A DNA stretch of 64,000 nt from Aquabacterium sp. (GTDB taxonomy: Bacteria; Pseudomonadota; Gammaproteobacteria; Burkholderiales; Burkholderiaceae_C), in assembly GCA_030654395.1 (NCBI GenBank), contig JAURXM010000031.1, positions 1-64,000 on the forward strand, read 5' to 3'. Made by a program: the position numbers and the translations under genes. The notes under the pieces were generated by a model. It was not told the origin of the DNA. It saw nothing but the letters and a program-made list of their open reading frames with translations, and did no database searches. Shown here in pieces: positions 47,229 to 55,850 of the stretch (positions are counted from its first letter, which is position 1; each line of letters starts with the position of its first letter).

Positions 47229-47636
47229 TCAATCCTGCGCACGGAGGTAATACCAATGGCGCCCTTCTCGGACAAAGACACTGATCTCATGCAGTCGATG
47301 GGCACGTCCGCCCAACTTGCTGCGTGCCACAAACTCGACAATGCCTCTGTCGTCGCCTTGCATCTCGGTCCGCTTGACTTCAAGACCAAGCCACGTGAGG
47401 CCTGGCTCCGGCGCATCCAAATCGGCAGGTCGCTCGCTGACATGCCACGTAGCAAGCAAGTAAGCCCTCACATCCAAAACAAAGGCGCTGTAACGCGACC
47501 GCATCAGGGCTTGAGGGTCAGGCGCCAGCAGGGCTAGCGGCCCAGCGTGATAGCGCCCACAACAGTCCGCATAAACGGCTGGCAAGCCACAGGGGCAGGC
47601 GCCTGCGACAGGCGGTGAAGGGGAGAGTGTCCTCAT
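47229..47636 (-). CDS. YchJ-family (UPF0225) SEC-C zinc protein
   Basis: This 135-residue protein starts near a SEC-C-type zinc site: Cys14, Cys16, Cys25 and Cys26, with His30, in ACPCGLPAVYADCCGRYH. LMRSRYSAFVL follows, then TWLGLEV and a NTF2-like end with REGRHWYYL, which together match YchJ proteins. The function is unknown. I start at ATG 47636, although ATG 47651 is possible. It is divergent from an SDR gene; their 5' ends are close, so promoters must overlap. Confidence 0.9.
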   Translation of the reverse strand: MRTLSPSPPVAGACPCGLPAVYADCCGRYHAGPLALLAPDPQALMRSRYSAFVLDVRAYLLATWHVSERPADLDAPEPGLTWLGLEVKRTEMQGDDRGIVEFVARSKLGGRAHRLHEISVFVREGRHWYYLRAQD

Positions 47637-47654
47637 AAGGGGCACAATCATGCC

Positions 47655-48479
47655 ATGCACACCACCATGGCCCTGCCCCACATGCACCCCTTCAGGCTGG
47701 ATGGCCAAGTGGCGCTGGTCACCGGTGGCGGCCGTGGTTTGGGTTTGGAAATCGCCATGGCACTGGCCTCAGCTGGCGCCCAAGTCTGGCTCAATGGCCG
47801 GGATCACGCCGCCTTGCAGGCCGCGGTGGATGGGATCGCCCAACAAGTGGGGCGCACGGACTTGGCGCATGCCCTGCCTTTTGACATCACCGACGACCTC
47901 GCACGCACCACAGCGCTGGCACATTTGCAGGCACGTGCTGGTCGGCTCGACATTTTGGTCAACAACGTCGGGCAACGTGACCGCCGCCCACTGGATGATT
48001 TCACGCTGGACGATATCCGCCGCTTGTTGGACATCAACTTGCTTGCCCCGATCGCCCTTGCCCGTGAAGCGGCCTTGTTGATGTGCACCGCGGCCAGTGC
48101 GCGGCCCCCCGAGCCCACGGGACGTGGCCGCATCATCAACATGACGTCCATTGCCGGGCCTATCTCCCGCGCCGGAGACCTGGCCTACACAGTGGCCAAA
48201 GGCGGCTTGGACGCTGCCAACCGGGCGCTGGCAGCAGAGCTGGGCCCGCGCGGTATCACGGTCAACGCGGTAGCGCCGGGTTACTTTGCAACACAAGCCA
48301 ACGCCGAGATGGTCAGCGACCCACAGATCGCTGAATGGCTGCATCGCCGCACGTCCTTAGGCCGCTGGGGTCGCCCCCAAGAGATCGCAGGGGCTGTGGT
48401 CTTTCTGGCCAGCGCATCAGCAAGCTACATCACTGGTCAGACCTTGGCTGTGGACGGGGGCTACCTCGCCCACTTTTAG
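47655..48479 (+). CDS. SDR-family oxidoreductase (gluconate 5-dehydrogenase-like)
   Basis: This 274-residue classical short-chain dehydrogenase has the cofactor motif TGGGRGLG (23-30), NNVG (103-106), catalytic Ser165, Tyr178 and Lys182 (YTVAK), the NAVAPGY turn, and the ITGQTLAVDGGY ending. It resembles gluconate 5-dehydrogenase and 2-deoxygluconate dehydrogenases, but the substrate cannot be fixed from sequence. The N-terminus may be shorter than shown: several Met codons (5 and 10) precede the fold. It is divergent from the YchJ-type gene. Confidence 0.9.
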   Translation: MHTTMALPHMHPFRLDGQVALVTGGGRGLGLEIAMALASAGAQVWLNGRDHAALQAAVDGIAQQVGRTDLAHALPFDITDDLARTTALAHLQARAGRLDILVNNVGQRDRRPLDDFTLDDIRRLLDINLLAPIALAREAALLMCTAASARPPEPTGRGRIINMTSIAGPISRAGDLAYTVAKGGLDAANRALAAELGPRGITVNAVAPGYFATQANAEMVSDPQIAEWLHRRTSLGRWGRPQEIAGAVVFLASASASYITGQTLAVDGGYLAHF

Positions 48480-48482
48480 CCT

Positions 48483-49457
48483 TCAAGCCTCGTCGTCCGA
48501 AGCCTTCAAGGCCAAATACACCTCACACACGCCGCGCAGGTACACCAGCGTAGGCAAAACCAGCGCCACGGCAAAGACCACCCCGCCGCCTACCGTGGCC
48601 GCCGAGATATAAGGCAAGGCCTCTTTGGGGATGCCTTGCGCGTTGATGCTGTGCAAACCATAGCCAAACAGCCCTGCCATCAGCACCTCGGGGTTGACGT
48701 CCACACCCAACACCAACACAGAGGCCTCGGCCATCACGCGCCCGCCAATCAGCACAATCACGCTGGCTGCTGCCCCCGTCAAACCGGTGACCAAGCTCAG
48801 GCCCGCAACCAGCACCGCAGCCTGCAACAAGCGCTCGCGGATCAGATGAAACAGCATGCGCACACTGTCGATACTGGATGCGCCGTCCCACACGCTGGGC
48901 CCGGTCAGTGGCGCCACCACAGCAGCCCCCGCCACCAACACCAAGCCAATTACCAGCACCGTGGCCGGGACCACCAAAACAAACAACCAGTGCCCAATCT
49001 TGGGCAAACTGCTCAACCAATACAGGCCCAACAACCCCCCAGCCACCGCCGCTGCGGCCAAACCCATGACAAACAAGGTGGCGAGCACGCGGTGACCAAC
49101 GCCCAAGGCGTCTTCAACAGCCTGGATGACATCGCGACCAGGGCGACCCTGAGCCCGATCCATCATGATCAAGCCCGCCGCGTTGGAGCCATAGAACACC
49201 ACAAACAAGGCTGCGGCGCCTTGGCCTGTCGCCCAAATCAAACTCCCCCGCCCAAATGAAGCCTGCGCCGAGGCCAGAGCAAGGCCTGCCAGCGAAAAGG
49301 CAGACAGCAAGATATACATCGCGCGGCCATCCCGCACGGCCTCGATGCTGGACAGTACCCTCACCAAGGCAGGCCACCAGTCAAAACGCGGCGCAACACC
49401 GGCCACAGGCAAGCCAATAGGAGAGGATGAGGGGGGGATCAAGGTGTTTTCGGACAT
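48483..49457 (-). CDS. Multi-pass membrane protein of unknown function
   Basis: This 324-residue protein has a Pro/Ser-rich soluble N-terminus and about six long hydrophobic segments, for example around 55-105, 130-185, 205-250 and 280-315. The sequences between them have few charged residues. I see no catalytic motif and no named family. I start at ATG 49457 (MSENTL); ATG 49484 would add nine residues. It faces the SDR gene convergently, 3 bases apart. The next gene upstream, for the RRM protein, is divergent across a 240-base gap. Confidence 0.75.
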   Translation of the reverse strand: MSENTLIPPSSSPIGLPVAGVAPRFDWWPALVRVLSSIEAVRDGRAMYILLSAFSLAGLALASAQASFGRGSLIWATGQGAAALFVVFYGSNAAGLIMMDRAQGRPGRDVIQAVEDALGVGHRVLATLFVMGLAAAAVAGGLLGLYWLSSLPKIGHWLFVLVVPATVLVIGLVLVAGAAVVAPLTGPSVWDGASSIDSVRMLFHLIRERLLQAAVLVAGLSLVTGLTGAAASVIVLIGGRVMAEASVLVLGVDVNPEVLMAGLFGYGLHSINAQGIPKEALPYISAATVGGGVVFAVALVLPTLVYLRGVCEVYLALKASDDEA

Positions 49458-49697
49458 AGCAGGGTCAACGGTCCCGTGAATCATAGGGGCTAGCCCCAGT
49501 GAAAATCTGCGTGGCCCACGCAACACCGCAAGCAGATGATTGACATAAGCGCACACTTAAGGGTTGAAAATGCTGGAAGAATGTGCTGGCATAACCCATA
49601 ATGTCCTAGTCTGTGTCTGGTAGCGGCACCGTCGTTGGAATGGGTCCTGATGGGTTGAAGCTCCACATGGTTATTTCTAGTTGAAAGGGGCTCTCTC

Positions 49698-50219
49698 GTG
49701 GGCAACAAACTTTACGTGGGCAATCTGGCCTACAGCGTGCGCGATCAGGATCTGCAAGATGCTTTCTCGCAATACGGAGCCGTTGGCTCTGCCAAGGTCA
49801 TGATGGACCGCGATACCGGCCGTTCAAAGGGCTTTGGTTTCGTCGAAATGAGCAATGACGCTGAAGCGCAAGCTGCTGTCAATGGTCTGAATGGTCAACC
49901 TTTGGCTGGCCGCGCAATTGTTGTGAACGAGGCTCGCCCCCGCGAAGAGCGTCCAGCTGGTTTCCGTAGCCCCTATGGCGGCGGCGGTTCTGGCGGTGGC
50001 GCCGGTGGTGGCGGCTACGGCGGCGGTGGTGGTGGTGGTGGCCGCAGTGGCGGCGGCTACGGCGGCGGCGGCGGTGGTGGCGGCTACGGTGGTGGCGGCG
50101 GTGGCCGTGGCGAAGGCGGCGGTCGCAGTGGCGGCGGCGGCTACGGTGGTGGTGGCGGTGGCCGTGGTGGCGACAGCGGCGGTCGTGGTAACGGCGGCGG
50201 CTACGGCGGCGGCTACTAA
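49698..50219 (+). CDS. RRM RNA-binding protein with Gly-rich tail
   Basis: This 173-residue protein has one RRM domain (about 4-80) with RNP2 LYVGNL (5-10) and RNP1 SKGFGFVE (43-50), then a Gly/Tyr/Arg/Ser-rich tail from 93 to the end. It binds RNA and is often cold-induced, like the cyanobacterial Rbp proteins. The start is GTG with AAAGGGG about 9 bases upstream. The leader of more than 100 bases is compatible with post-transcriptional control, though I see no defined element. The tail is encoded by GGC-rich repeats. A strong terminator follows. Confidence 0.95.
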   Translation: MGNKLYVGNLAYSVRDQDLQDAFSQYGAVGSAKVMMDRDTGRSKGFGFVEMSNDAEAQAAVNGLNGQPLAGRAIVVNEARPREERPAGFRSPYGGGGSGGGAGGGGYGGGGGGGGRSGGGYGGGGGGGGYGGGGGGRGEGGGRSGGGGYGGGGGGRGGDSGGRGNGGGYGGGY

Positions 50220-50254
50220 TTTGGCAGCGGGCTGAATCGGCCTGCTACAAATAC

Positions 50255-50287
50255 AAAAAGGCGATCCCTCTAAGGTATCGCCTTTTT
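50255..50287 (+). terminator. Rho-independent terminator after the RRM gene
   Basis: AAAAAGGCGAT (50255-50265) and ATCGCCTTTTT (50277-50287) form an 11-base stem with an 11-base loop, ending in a T-run. It starts 35 bases after the stop codon. Confidence 0.93.
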
Positions 50288-50328
50288 TAATGGGTCAAAC
50301 TAACCCAAACTTTTTTCCGGACACTGAT

Positions 50329-50760
50329 ATGTCATCACACACACGCCATTTGAACTCGTTTGGCCGCATCACACTTGCGGCTCTGACGGCTTGCGCCTTA
50401 TCGAGCCAAGCAGCCCAAGCCGCATCACCCCAAGTCGGCGTCAGCGTCAGCATCGCCCAGCCTGGCTTTTATGGCCGAGTGGACATCGGGGATCAGCGAC
50501 CTGCGGTGATATACCCGCAACCCATCATCATTCAACAAGCACCTGTCTCTGTGCATCAGCGCCCGATCTACCTGCGCGTACCACCGGGCCACGCCAAAAA
50601 CTGGTCACGCTATTGCAACCACTATCGCGCATGTGGTCAACCGGTGTATTTCATCCAAGATGCACCCCGTTATGACGACGAACGTGAGCATGAACACGAG
50701 CGAGAGCATGGGCGTGGGCGCGGACATGAACATGGCCAAGGCAAGCACAACCGCGATTGA
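50329..50760 (+). CDS. Exported His-rich protein of unknown function
   Basis: This 143-residue protein has a signal peptide (about 1-31, ending SSQAAQA) and a compact mature part with two or three Cys, including a SRYCNHYRACGQPVYF stretch that recurs in Burkholderiales proteins of unknown function. The tail (about 118-143) is a His/Glu/Arg/Gly-rich run, EREHEHEREHGRGRGHEHG, that could bind metal. I start at ATG 50329; an upstream ATG at 50290 sits directly on the terminator of the preceding gene. It is followed by a convergent SDR gene. Confidence 0.75.
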   Translation: MSSHTRHLNSFGRITLAALTACALSSQAAQAASPQVGVSVSIAQPGFYGRVDIGDQRPAVIYPQPIIIQQAPVSVHQRPIYLRVPPGHAKNWSRYCNHYRACGQPVYFIQDAPRYDDEREHEHEREHGRGRGHEHGQGKHNRD

Positions 50761-50778
50761 GCATCTTGGTCGACGTCT

Positions 50779-51558
50779 TCAGGTGCGGCGGCGCTTTTTT
50801 CGGTGCTTTTGAGAGCCCAACAGCACATCGAACAAACCACGGGGCATCCAACGCATCAAACCTGCCAGCACCCCCATTTGCCAAGGGATGACACGCCACG
50901 CTTCACGGCGCTCAATGGCCTTGAACGCTTTGTCAGCAAAAACACCCGCTTGCATCAAAAAGGGCATGGGGTAGTCGTTCTCGCTGGTCAGTGGCGTCGC
51001 AATGTAGCCAGGCACCAGCGTCACGACCCGCAGCCCAAACGGGCGCAGCTCACCCCGCAGCGTCTCGCAGATTTGCACCACGGCGGCCTTGGCGCCGCAA
51101 TAGCCCGCATGACCAGGCAAGCCGCGCATGGCCGCCACACTGGCCACACCGACCAAGGTGCCGTGACCTCGCAGCTTCATCGGCTCGATAAAGGGCTGAA
51201 AGGTCGCGGCCAGACCGATCACATTGGTGTCCATCAAATCACGCAGCACGGACAGGTCTTCGGCCAGACTCAAGTCCACGCCGATGCTGATACCGGCATT
51301 GGCCACCACCACATCAGGCAAGCCCTGTGTTGACAAACAGGCCTGCGCAGCCGCTTGAACCTCGGCTTCGCTGCGCACATCGGCTGCATAGACCGCCCAC
51401 TGCTGTTCGGGCCACCCTTGTGCTTGCGCCCATTTCGCCATCTCCTCGGCACGGCGCGCAAGCAGCGCCACCCGCCAGCCCGCCTGCAAATAGCGCGTCG
51501 CCAGCGCCTGCCCAATGCCGCTAGAGGCACCTGTGATGAAAACCAACCGCGCTGTCAT
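50779..51558 (-). CDS. SDR-family oxidoreductase coupled to lptC
   Basis: This 259-residue short-chain dehydrogenase has GASSGIG (10-16), NAG (87-89) and the catalytic Ser140, Tyr153, Lys157 (YCGAK). A basic tail ends with KHRKKRRRT. It resembles SDRs of lipid or sugar metabolism, but the substrate is not known. Its ATG overlaps the lptC stop by four bases (ATGA), so it is translated with lptC. It sits where lptA would be expected in a typical lptC-lptA-lptB operon. Confidence 0.9.
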   Translation of the reverse strand: MTARLVFITGASSGIGQALATRYLQAGWRVALLARRAEEMAKWAQAQGWPEQQWAVYAADVRSEAEVQAAAQACLSTQGLPDVVVANAGISIGVDLSLAEDLSVLRDLMDTNVIGLAATFQPFIEPMKLRGHGTLVGVASVAAMRGLPGHAGYCGAKAAVVQICETLRGELRPFGLRVVTLVPGYIATPLTSENDYPMPFLMQAGVFADKAFKAIERREAWRVIPWQMGVLAGLMRWMPRGLFDVLLGSQKHRKKRRRT

Positions 51559-52172
51559 GGCGACACGTAATGCCCATGTACACGCCCGCCCAGCTCCGCA
51601 ACGCCTGTGCGGTCGTTGTAGGTGATGGACTGGCCCTCAATCTGGCTGTGATTCTGCGTCAAGCGCACAGGCTCTGTGGATGACACCACCCGTGTGCGCA
51701 TGTCGATGCGCAGACCTTCACCGGCAAAACGCACAGGCCCGCCTCGCAGCCCCACGCCCTGATCGCTTGCAGCAGGTAAAGCGATCACACGGGCGCCACC
51801 CCGCAAAGTCAGCACCTCGGCGTTGCGATTGGCCTCACCTTCATTGGCCACGGCGTGCAAGCCTTGCCCCTTTTCGTCACGGGCAGACAAGACCAACTGA
51901 TCGATCTGCAGCCTATCGGTGTCGGTGTAGTGGCGCATGGCTTGGCCATCCAGCACAGCAGACAGCCTGCCTTGCGCATCCACCCGTGCCACCCGTGCCT
52001 TGCGCAGTTCGTAATCTGGCGCCGACGAGGCTACAGCCGCCCGGCTAGGGCCACCGTCATGGGGGGATGACTCCACCAGCCACCACGTAAAACCAGCCAG
52101 CCCCGCCGCCGCGATCAAAGGCAACAAGGCTTGACCACGCTCCAGCAGCAGCCACCACCGTTGGCTTCTCAT
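51555..52172 (-). CDS. lptC: LPS export protein LptC
   Basis: LptC is the bitopic inner-membrane protein that passes LPS from the LptBFG transporter to periplasmic LptA. The 205-residue protein has an N-terminal membrane helix (about 15-33) and a beta-jellyroll periplasmic domain (RVDAQGRLSAVLDG; QIEGQSITYNDR). It overlaps kdsC by four bases. The order kdsD-kdsC-lptC is conserved; lptA and lptB, which normally follow, are absent from this window. Confidence 0.92.
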   Translation of the reverse strand: MRSQRWWLLLERGQALLPLIAAAGLAGFTWWLVESSPHDGGPSRAAVASSAPDYELRKARVARVDAQGRLSAVLDGQAMRHYTDTDRLQIDQLVLSARDEKGQGLHAVANEGEANRNAEVLTLRGGARVIALPAASDQGVGLRGGPVRFAGEGLRIDMRTRVVSSTEPVRLTQNHSQIEGQSITYNDRTGVAELGGRVHGHYVSP

Positions 52173-52756
52173 GGCAGGGGCCTCGCAGCTGTCGTATCCA
52201 GCGTCTGCAAGTGCCCTTGCAGCAAGGCCTCATAGCGGCCTGTGGCCCAAAGCAGCAAATCACAACATTCGCGCGCCGCACCTTGGCCACCACACAAAGC
52301 GCTGACATGGTGTGCCACGGCCTTGACCTCAAGGTGTGCATTGGCCGGCGCCACGGCCAAACCGGCACGCACCAGCAAAGGCAGGTCAGGCCAGTCGTCA
52401 CCCATCACAGCGACCTGCTCCCAGCTGACCCCCAACGAAGCCAACAAGGGCTCGGCCACCGCCAACTTGTCGTGCGCACCAAAAACCGCATGGCTCACAC
52501 CCAGATCCTTTAAACGGCGACGCACAGCCGGAGAGTCCCGACCGGTGATCACGATGGGGGTGATGCCCCCCTGGGCCAACAATTTCAGGCCATGGCCATC
52601 CAGCGCATGAAAGGCCTTGAGCGTCTCGCCAGCCTCACTGATGTAGAGCGTGCCGTCTGTCAGCACACCGTCCACATCAAAAATCGCCGCGCGGATGCCC
52701 TGTGCTTGCACGCGCAAGGGCTGTGGGAAGTTTTGGGTTGCAACAAGTGCCCGCAT
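52169..52756 (-). CDS. kdsC: 3-deoxy-D-manno-octulosonate 8-phosphate phosphatase KdsC
   Basis: KdsC, a HAD phosphatase, releases phosphate from KDO 8-phosphate in LPS core synthesis. The 195-residue protein has the first HAD motif DVDGVLT (27-33) with nucleophile Asp27 and Asp29; GDDWPDLPLL near 120-130 is the acidic last motif. This is the short C0-type HAD form, which assembles as a tetramer. It shares one base with the kdsD stop codon and overlaps lptC by four bases, so all three are coupled. Confidence 0.95.
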   Translation of the reverse strand: MRALVATQNFPQPLRVQAQGIRAAIFDVDGVLTDGTLYISEAGETLKAFHALDGHGLKLLAQGGITPIVITGRDSPAVRRRLKDLGVSHAVFGAHDKLAVAEPLLASLGVSWEQVAVMGDDWPDLPLLVRAGLAVAPANAHLEVKAVAHHVSALCGGQGAARECCDLLLWATGRYEALLQGHLQTLDTTAARPLP

Positions 52757-53760
52757 CAGATCACCTTCGCACGCATCAGGTCATTGGTATTGACCGCGCC
52801 CACCAGCACGCCAGCCGTGTCGACCACCAACAAGGTGGTGATGCGGTGCGCCTCCATGAGCGAGACCGCTTCGGCAGCCAGCACGTCATCACGGATGGTG
52901 CGTGGACCGGGCGTCATGAGTTGCGCGGCATGGGCGCTGCGCAGATCCGCGCCCGCTTCGATCTTGCGGCGTAAGTCTCCGTCGGTGAACATGCCCAGCA
53001 CACGGCCAGCCTCGTCCACCACGGCCGCGCAACCCAAGCCCTTGGCGCTCATCTCGCGCATCAGGTCACTGAACCCGGTAGAGGCTTGGACCCGCGGCAC
53101 CGCCTCGCCCGCCCGCATCACGTCACGCAGATGGGTCAGCAGTTTGCGGCCCAAAGCGCCACCGGGGTGCGATCGCGCAAAGTCTTCGGCCTTGAAGCCA
53201 CGCACCTCCAGCAAAGCCACCGCAAGCGCATCACCCAAAGCCATCTGGGCGGTGGTGCTGGCGGTAGGGGCGAGATTCAAAGGGCAAGCCTCTTGGGCAA
53301 CCGCGCAATCGAGCACGATGTCAGCGTGCCGTGCGAGCGACGAAGTTGACCGACCCGTCATGGCCATCAACACCACCCCCAGCCGTTTGATCACGGGCAG
53401 CAAGGCCGTCAACTCTTCGCTCTCGCCAGAGTTCGATATCGCCAGCACCACATCACCGGGCTGGACCATGCCCAAATCGCCGTGGTGCGCCTCGGCGGGG
53501 TGCACAAACATGGCAGGCGTGCCCGTCGATGCCAGCGTGGCCGTGATCTTGCGCCCCACATGGCCGCTCTTGCCCATGCCCATCACCACCACGCGGCCTT
53601 GGCAGGCCAACACAGCAGACACGGCACGCGCAAAAGCCTCGCCGGGCTCGCCCAGCAGGCGGTCTTTGAGGTCCAACAAGGCACGGGCTTCGATGTCCAG
53701 CGCTTGGCGGGCCAGCTCGACAACGGCATTTTGATCAGGTGAGGCAGCAGGCATGAGCAT
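52756..53760 (-). CDS. kdsD: Arabinose-5-phosphate isomerase KdsD (KpsF/GutQ family)
   Basis: KdsD converts ribulose 5-phosphate to arabinose 5-phosphate, the first step in KDO synthesis. The 334-residue protein has a SIS domain (about 40-180; MGMGKSGHVGRKITATLASTG, split motif GMGKSGH, and SNSGESEEL), then two CBS domains in the C-terminal half. I start at ATG 53760; ATG 53754 is also possible. It is the first gene of the kdsD-kdsC-lptC-SDR set and is divergent from a CPA2 antiporter gene 56 bases away. Confidence 0.95.
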   Translation of the reverse strand: MLMPAASPDQNAVVELARQALDIEARALLDLKDRLLGEPGEAFARAVSAVLACQGRVVVMGMGKSGHVGRKITATLASTGTPAMFVHPAEAHHGDLGMVQPGDVVLAISNSGESEELTALLPVIKRLGVVLMAMTGRSTSSLARHADIVLDCAVAQEACPLNLAPTASTTAQMALGDALAVALLEVRGFKAEDFARSHPGGALGRKLLTHLRDVMRAGEAVPRVQASTGFSDLMREMSAKGLGCAAVVDEAGRVLGMFTDGDLRRKIEAGADLRSAHAAQLMTPGPRTIRDDVLAAEAVSLMEAHRITTLLVVDTAGVLVGAVNTNDLMRAKVI

Positions 53761-53815
53761 GTAGGTATGAAAACGGGCGCTTGCCCGGGTAGGATCGGGT
53801 GATTCTAGGTACTCT

Positions 53816-55831
53816 ATGGCCACCACGCTCGACCTGACACTGCTTTACCTGTTTGCCGCCGTGATTGGGGTGGTTTTATGCCGCCTGATGAAGCTGCCGC
53901 CCATGCTCGGGTACTTGGCCGTGGGCGTGGTGATTGGGCCCAATGCACTGGCGCTGGCCAAAGACTCGGCCAGCGTGCAGTACTTGGCCGAGTTCGGCGT
54001 GGTCTTTCTGATGTTTGTGATCGGGTTGGAATTCAACCTGCCCAAGCTCAAAAGCATGCGCTCGCTGGTATTCGGGTTAGGGCTCAGCCAAGTCAGCCTG
54101 ACCATCCTGGCCACACTGATAGGCCATGTCGCTTTGGGCGCTCTGCTGGCGTGGTTGGGCCACCACGGTGGCCTGTTGGGCTGGGGCCTCAACTGGCAAA
54201 GTGCTTTGGCGCTGGGCGGCGCCTTGGCCATGAGCAGCACCGCCATCGTCGTCAAAATGATGGCCGACCGGGTTGAGTTAGAGAGCGAACATGGCCGACG
54301 CGTGATCGGCATTTTGCTGTTCCAGGACTTGGCGGTGGTGCCGCTGCTGGTGCTGATCCCCGCGCTGGGCGACAGCGCCTCTGAGTTGACCCACACCTTG
54401 GGCATGGCCGCACTCAAGGCCTCCGGCTTGCTGATTTTGCTGCTGGCCGGCGGGCAAAAACTGATGCACTGGTGGCTCAACATGGTCGCACGTCGCCAAA
54501 GCGATGAGCTCTTCATGCTCAACTTGTTGCTGGTCACACTGGGCTTGGCTTGGCTGACCGAGCACGCAGGCTTGTCCCTGGCCTTGGGCGCCTTCATCGC
54601 CGGCATGCTGATTGCCGAGACCGAATACAAGCACCAAGTGGAGACTGACATCCGCCCCTTCCACGATGTGCTGCTGGGCCTGTTTTTCATCACCATCGGC
54701 ATGAAGCTCGACTGGTACAGCCTGGTCAACCAATGGGGCTTGGTGATGCTGCTGGCCACACTCCCTGTGCTGTTCAAGCTGGGCTTGGTCACCTCGCTGG
54801 CCAAACTGTTTGGCGCGCCCACTGGTGTGGCCTTGCGTACCGGCTTGTACCTAGCCCAAGCCGGGGAATTTGGATTCGTCTTGGTCTCACTCGCCGCAGA
54901 CAACGCCCTGATCGCACCCCACGTCGAGAGCCCACTGCTGGCCGCGATGGTGCTGTCCATGCTGTTCACCCCCTTCATCATCCAATGGAGCAACCGCATC
55001 GTGATGCGGGTGTCGTCCACGGACTGGTTGATGCAGTCGCTGGCCATGACCAAAATCGCGACCACAGCCATTCATGCCGAGCACCATGTGCTGATCTGCG
55101 GCTACGGCCGAAGCGGTCAAAATCTGGCCCGCTTGTTAGAGCAAGAAGGCATTCCCTACATGGCGCTGGACCTCGACCCCGACCGCGTGCGCCAAGCTGC
55201 TGCAGCCGGTCACAACGTGGTCTATGGCGACGCCAGCCGACAACAAAGCTTGGTGGCCGCTGGCCTGTCGCGGGCCGCAGCGGTGGTCATCACCTACCCC
55301 AATACACAATCGGCCAAAAAAATCCTGCACCAGGTACAAGCCCATGCACCGCAAGTGCCCGTGGCTGTGCGCACCATTGACGACACCGACTTGGACGAAC
55401 TCCAAGCTGCCGGGGCAACCGTCGTCGTGCCAGAGACGATTGAAGGCTCGCTGATGTTGGCCTCACAGGCGCTGGCCTTGGCGGGCGTGCCCATCCGGCG
55501 GGTGATCCGTTTGGTGCAAGACCAACGTATGGCGCGCTACGGCCTGATGCGTGGCTACTTCCACGGCGCAGATGACGACACGGTCGACGAGATGGCGCTG
55601 CAGCGACTGCAATCGGTCACCCTGCCCCCGGACGCCGCGTGCATAGGCAAGACGATCCCCGCTTGTTTGGATCAACGTGCTTTAAGCGTGGTGGTGGTGT
55701 CGATGCGACGCCCCAACGGTGGCACCTTCAGCCCCCTAGCCGACGTGACGCTGAGCGCCGGAGACACCCTGGTGCTGTCAGGGCGTCCTGCGGATTTAGC
55801 TCGGGCAGAAAGCCTGCTGCTCAAACACTGA
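53816..55831 (+). CDS. CPA2-family cation:proton antiporter (KefB/KefC type)
   Basis: This 671-residue protein has about 12-13 membrane segments (residues 8-390), a TrkA-N Rossmann domain with GYGRSG near 429-434, and a TrkA-C domain at the end (around 595-670). It resembles glutathione-gated K+ efflux and Na+/H+ CPA2 transporters. Potassium or proton exchange is likely; ion choice is not known. It is divergent from kdsD, a neighbour pair that I recall from other Burkholderiales. The Hpt gene follows 19 bases after it. Confidence 0.93.
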   Translation: MATTLDLTLLYLFAAVIGVVLCRLMKLPPMLGYLAVGVVIGPNALALAKDSASVQYLAEFGVVFLMFVIGLEFNLPKLKSMRSLVFGLGLSQVSLTILATLIGHVALGALLAWLGHHGGLLGWGLNWQSALALGGALAMSSTAIVVKMMADRVELESEHGRRVIGILLFQDLAVVPLLVLIPALGDSASELTHTLGMAALKASGLLILLLAGGQKLMHWWLNMVARRQSDELFMLNLLLVTLGLAWLTEHAGLSLALGAFIAGMLIAETEYKHQVETDIRPFHDVLLGLFFITIGMKLDWYSLVNQWGLVMLLATLPVLFKLGLVTSLAKLFGAPTGVALRTGLYLAQAGEFGFVLVSLAADNALIAPHVESPLLAAMVLSMLFTPFIIQWSNRIVMRVSSTDWLMQSLAMTKIATTAIHAEHHVLICGYGRSGQNLARLLEQEGIPYMALDLDPDRVRQAAAAGHNVVYGDASRQQSLVAAGLSRAAAVVITYPNTQSAKKILHQVQAHAPQVPVAVRTIDDTDLDELQAAGATVVVPETIEGSLMLASQALALAGVPIRRVIRLVQDQRMARYGLMRGYFHGADDDTVDEMALQRLQSVTLPPDAACIGKTIPACLDQRALSVVVVSMRRPNGGTFSPLADVTLSAGDTLVLSGRPADLARAESLLLKH

Positions 55832-55850
55832 CTTTTATCGGGCACAACAC

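Noticed and set aside
49975-50235. Ala/Val-rich frame in the Gly-rich tract of the RRM gene
   Set aside because: A frame-shifted reading of the GGC repeats, which gives Ala and Val by composition alone.
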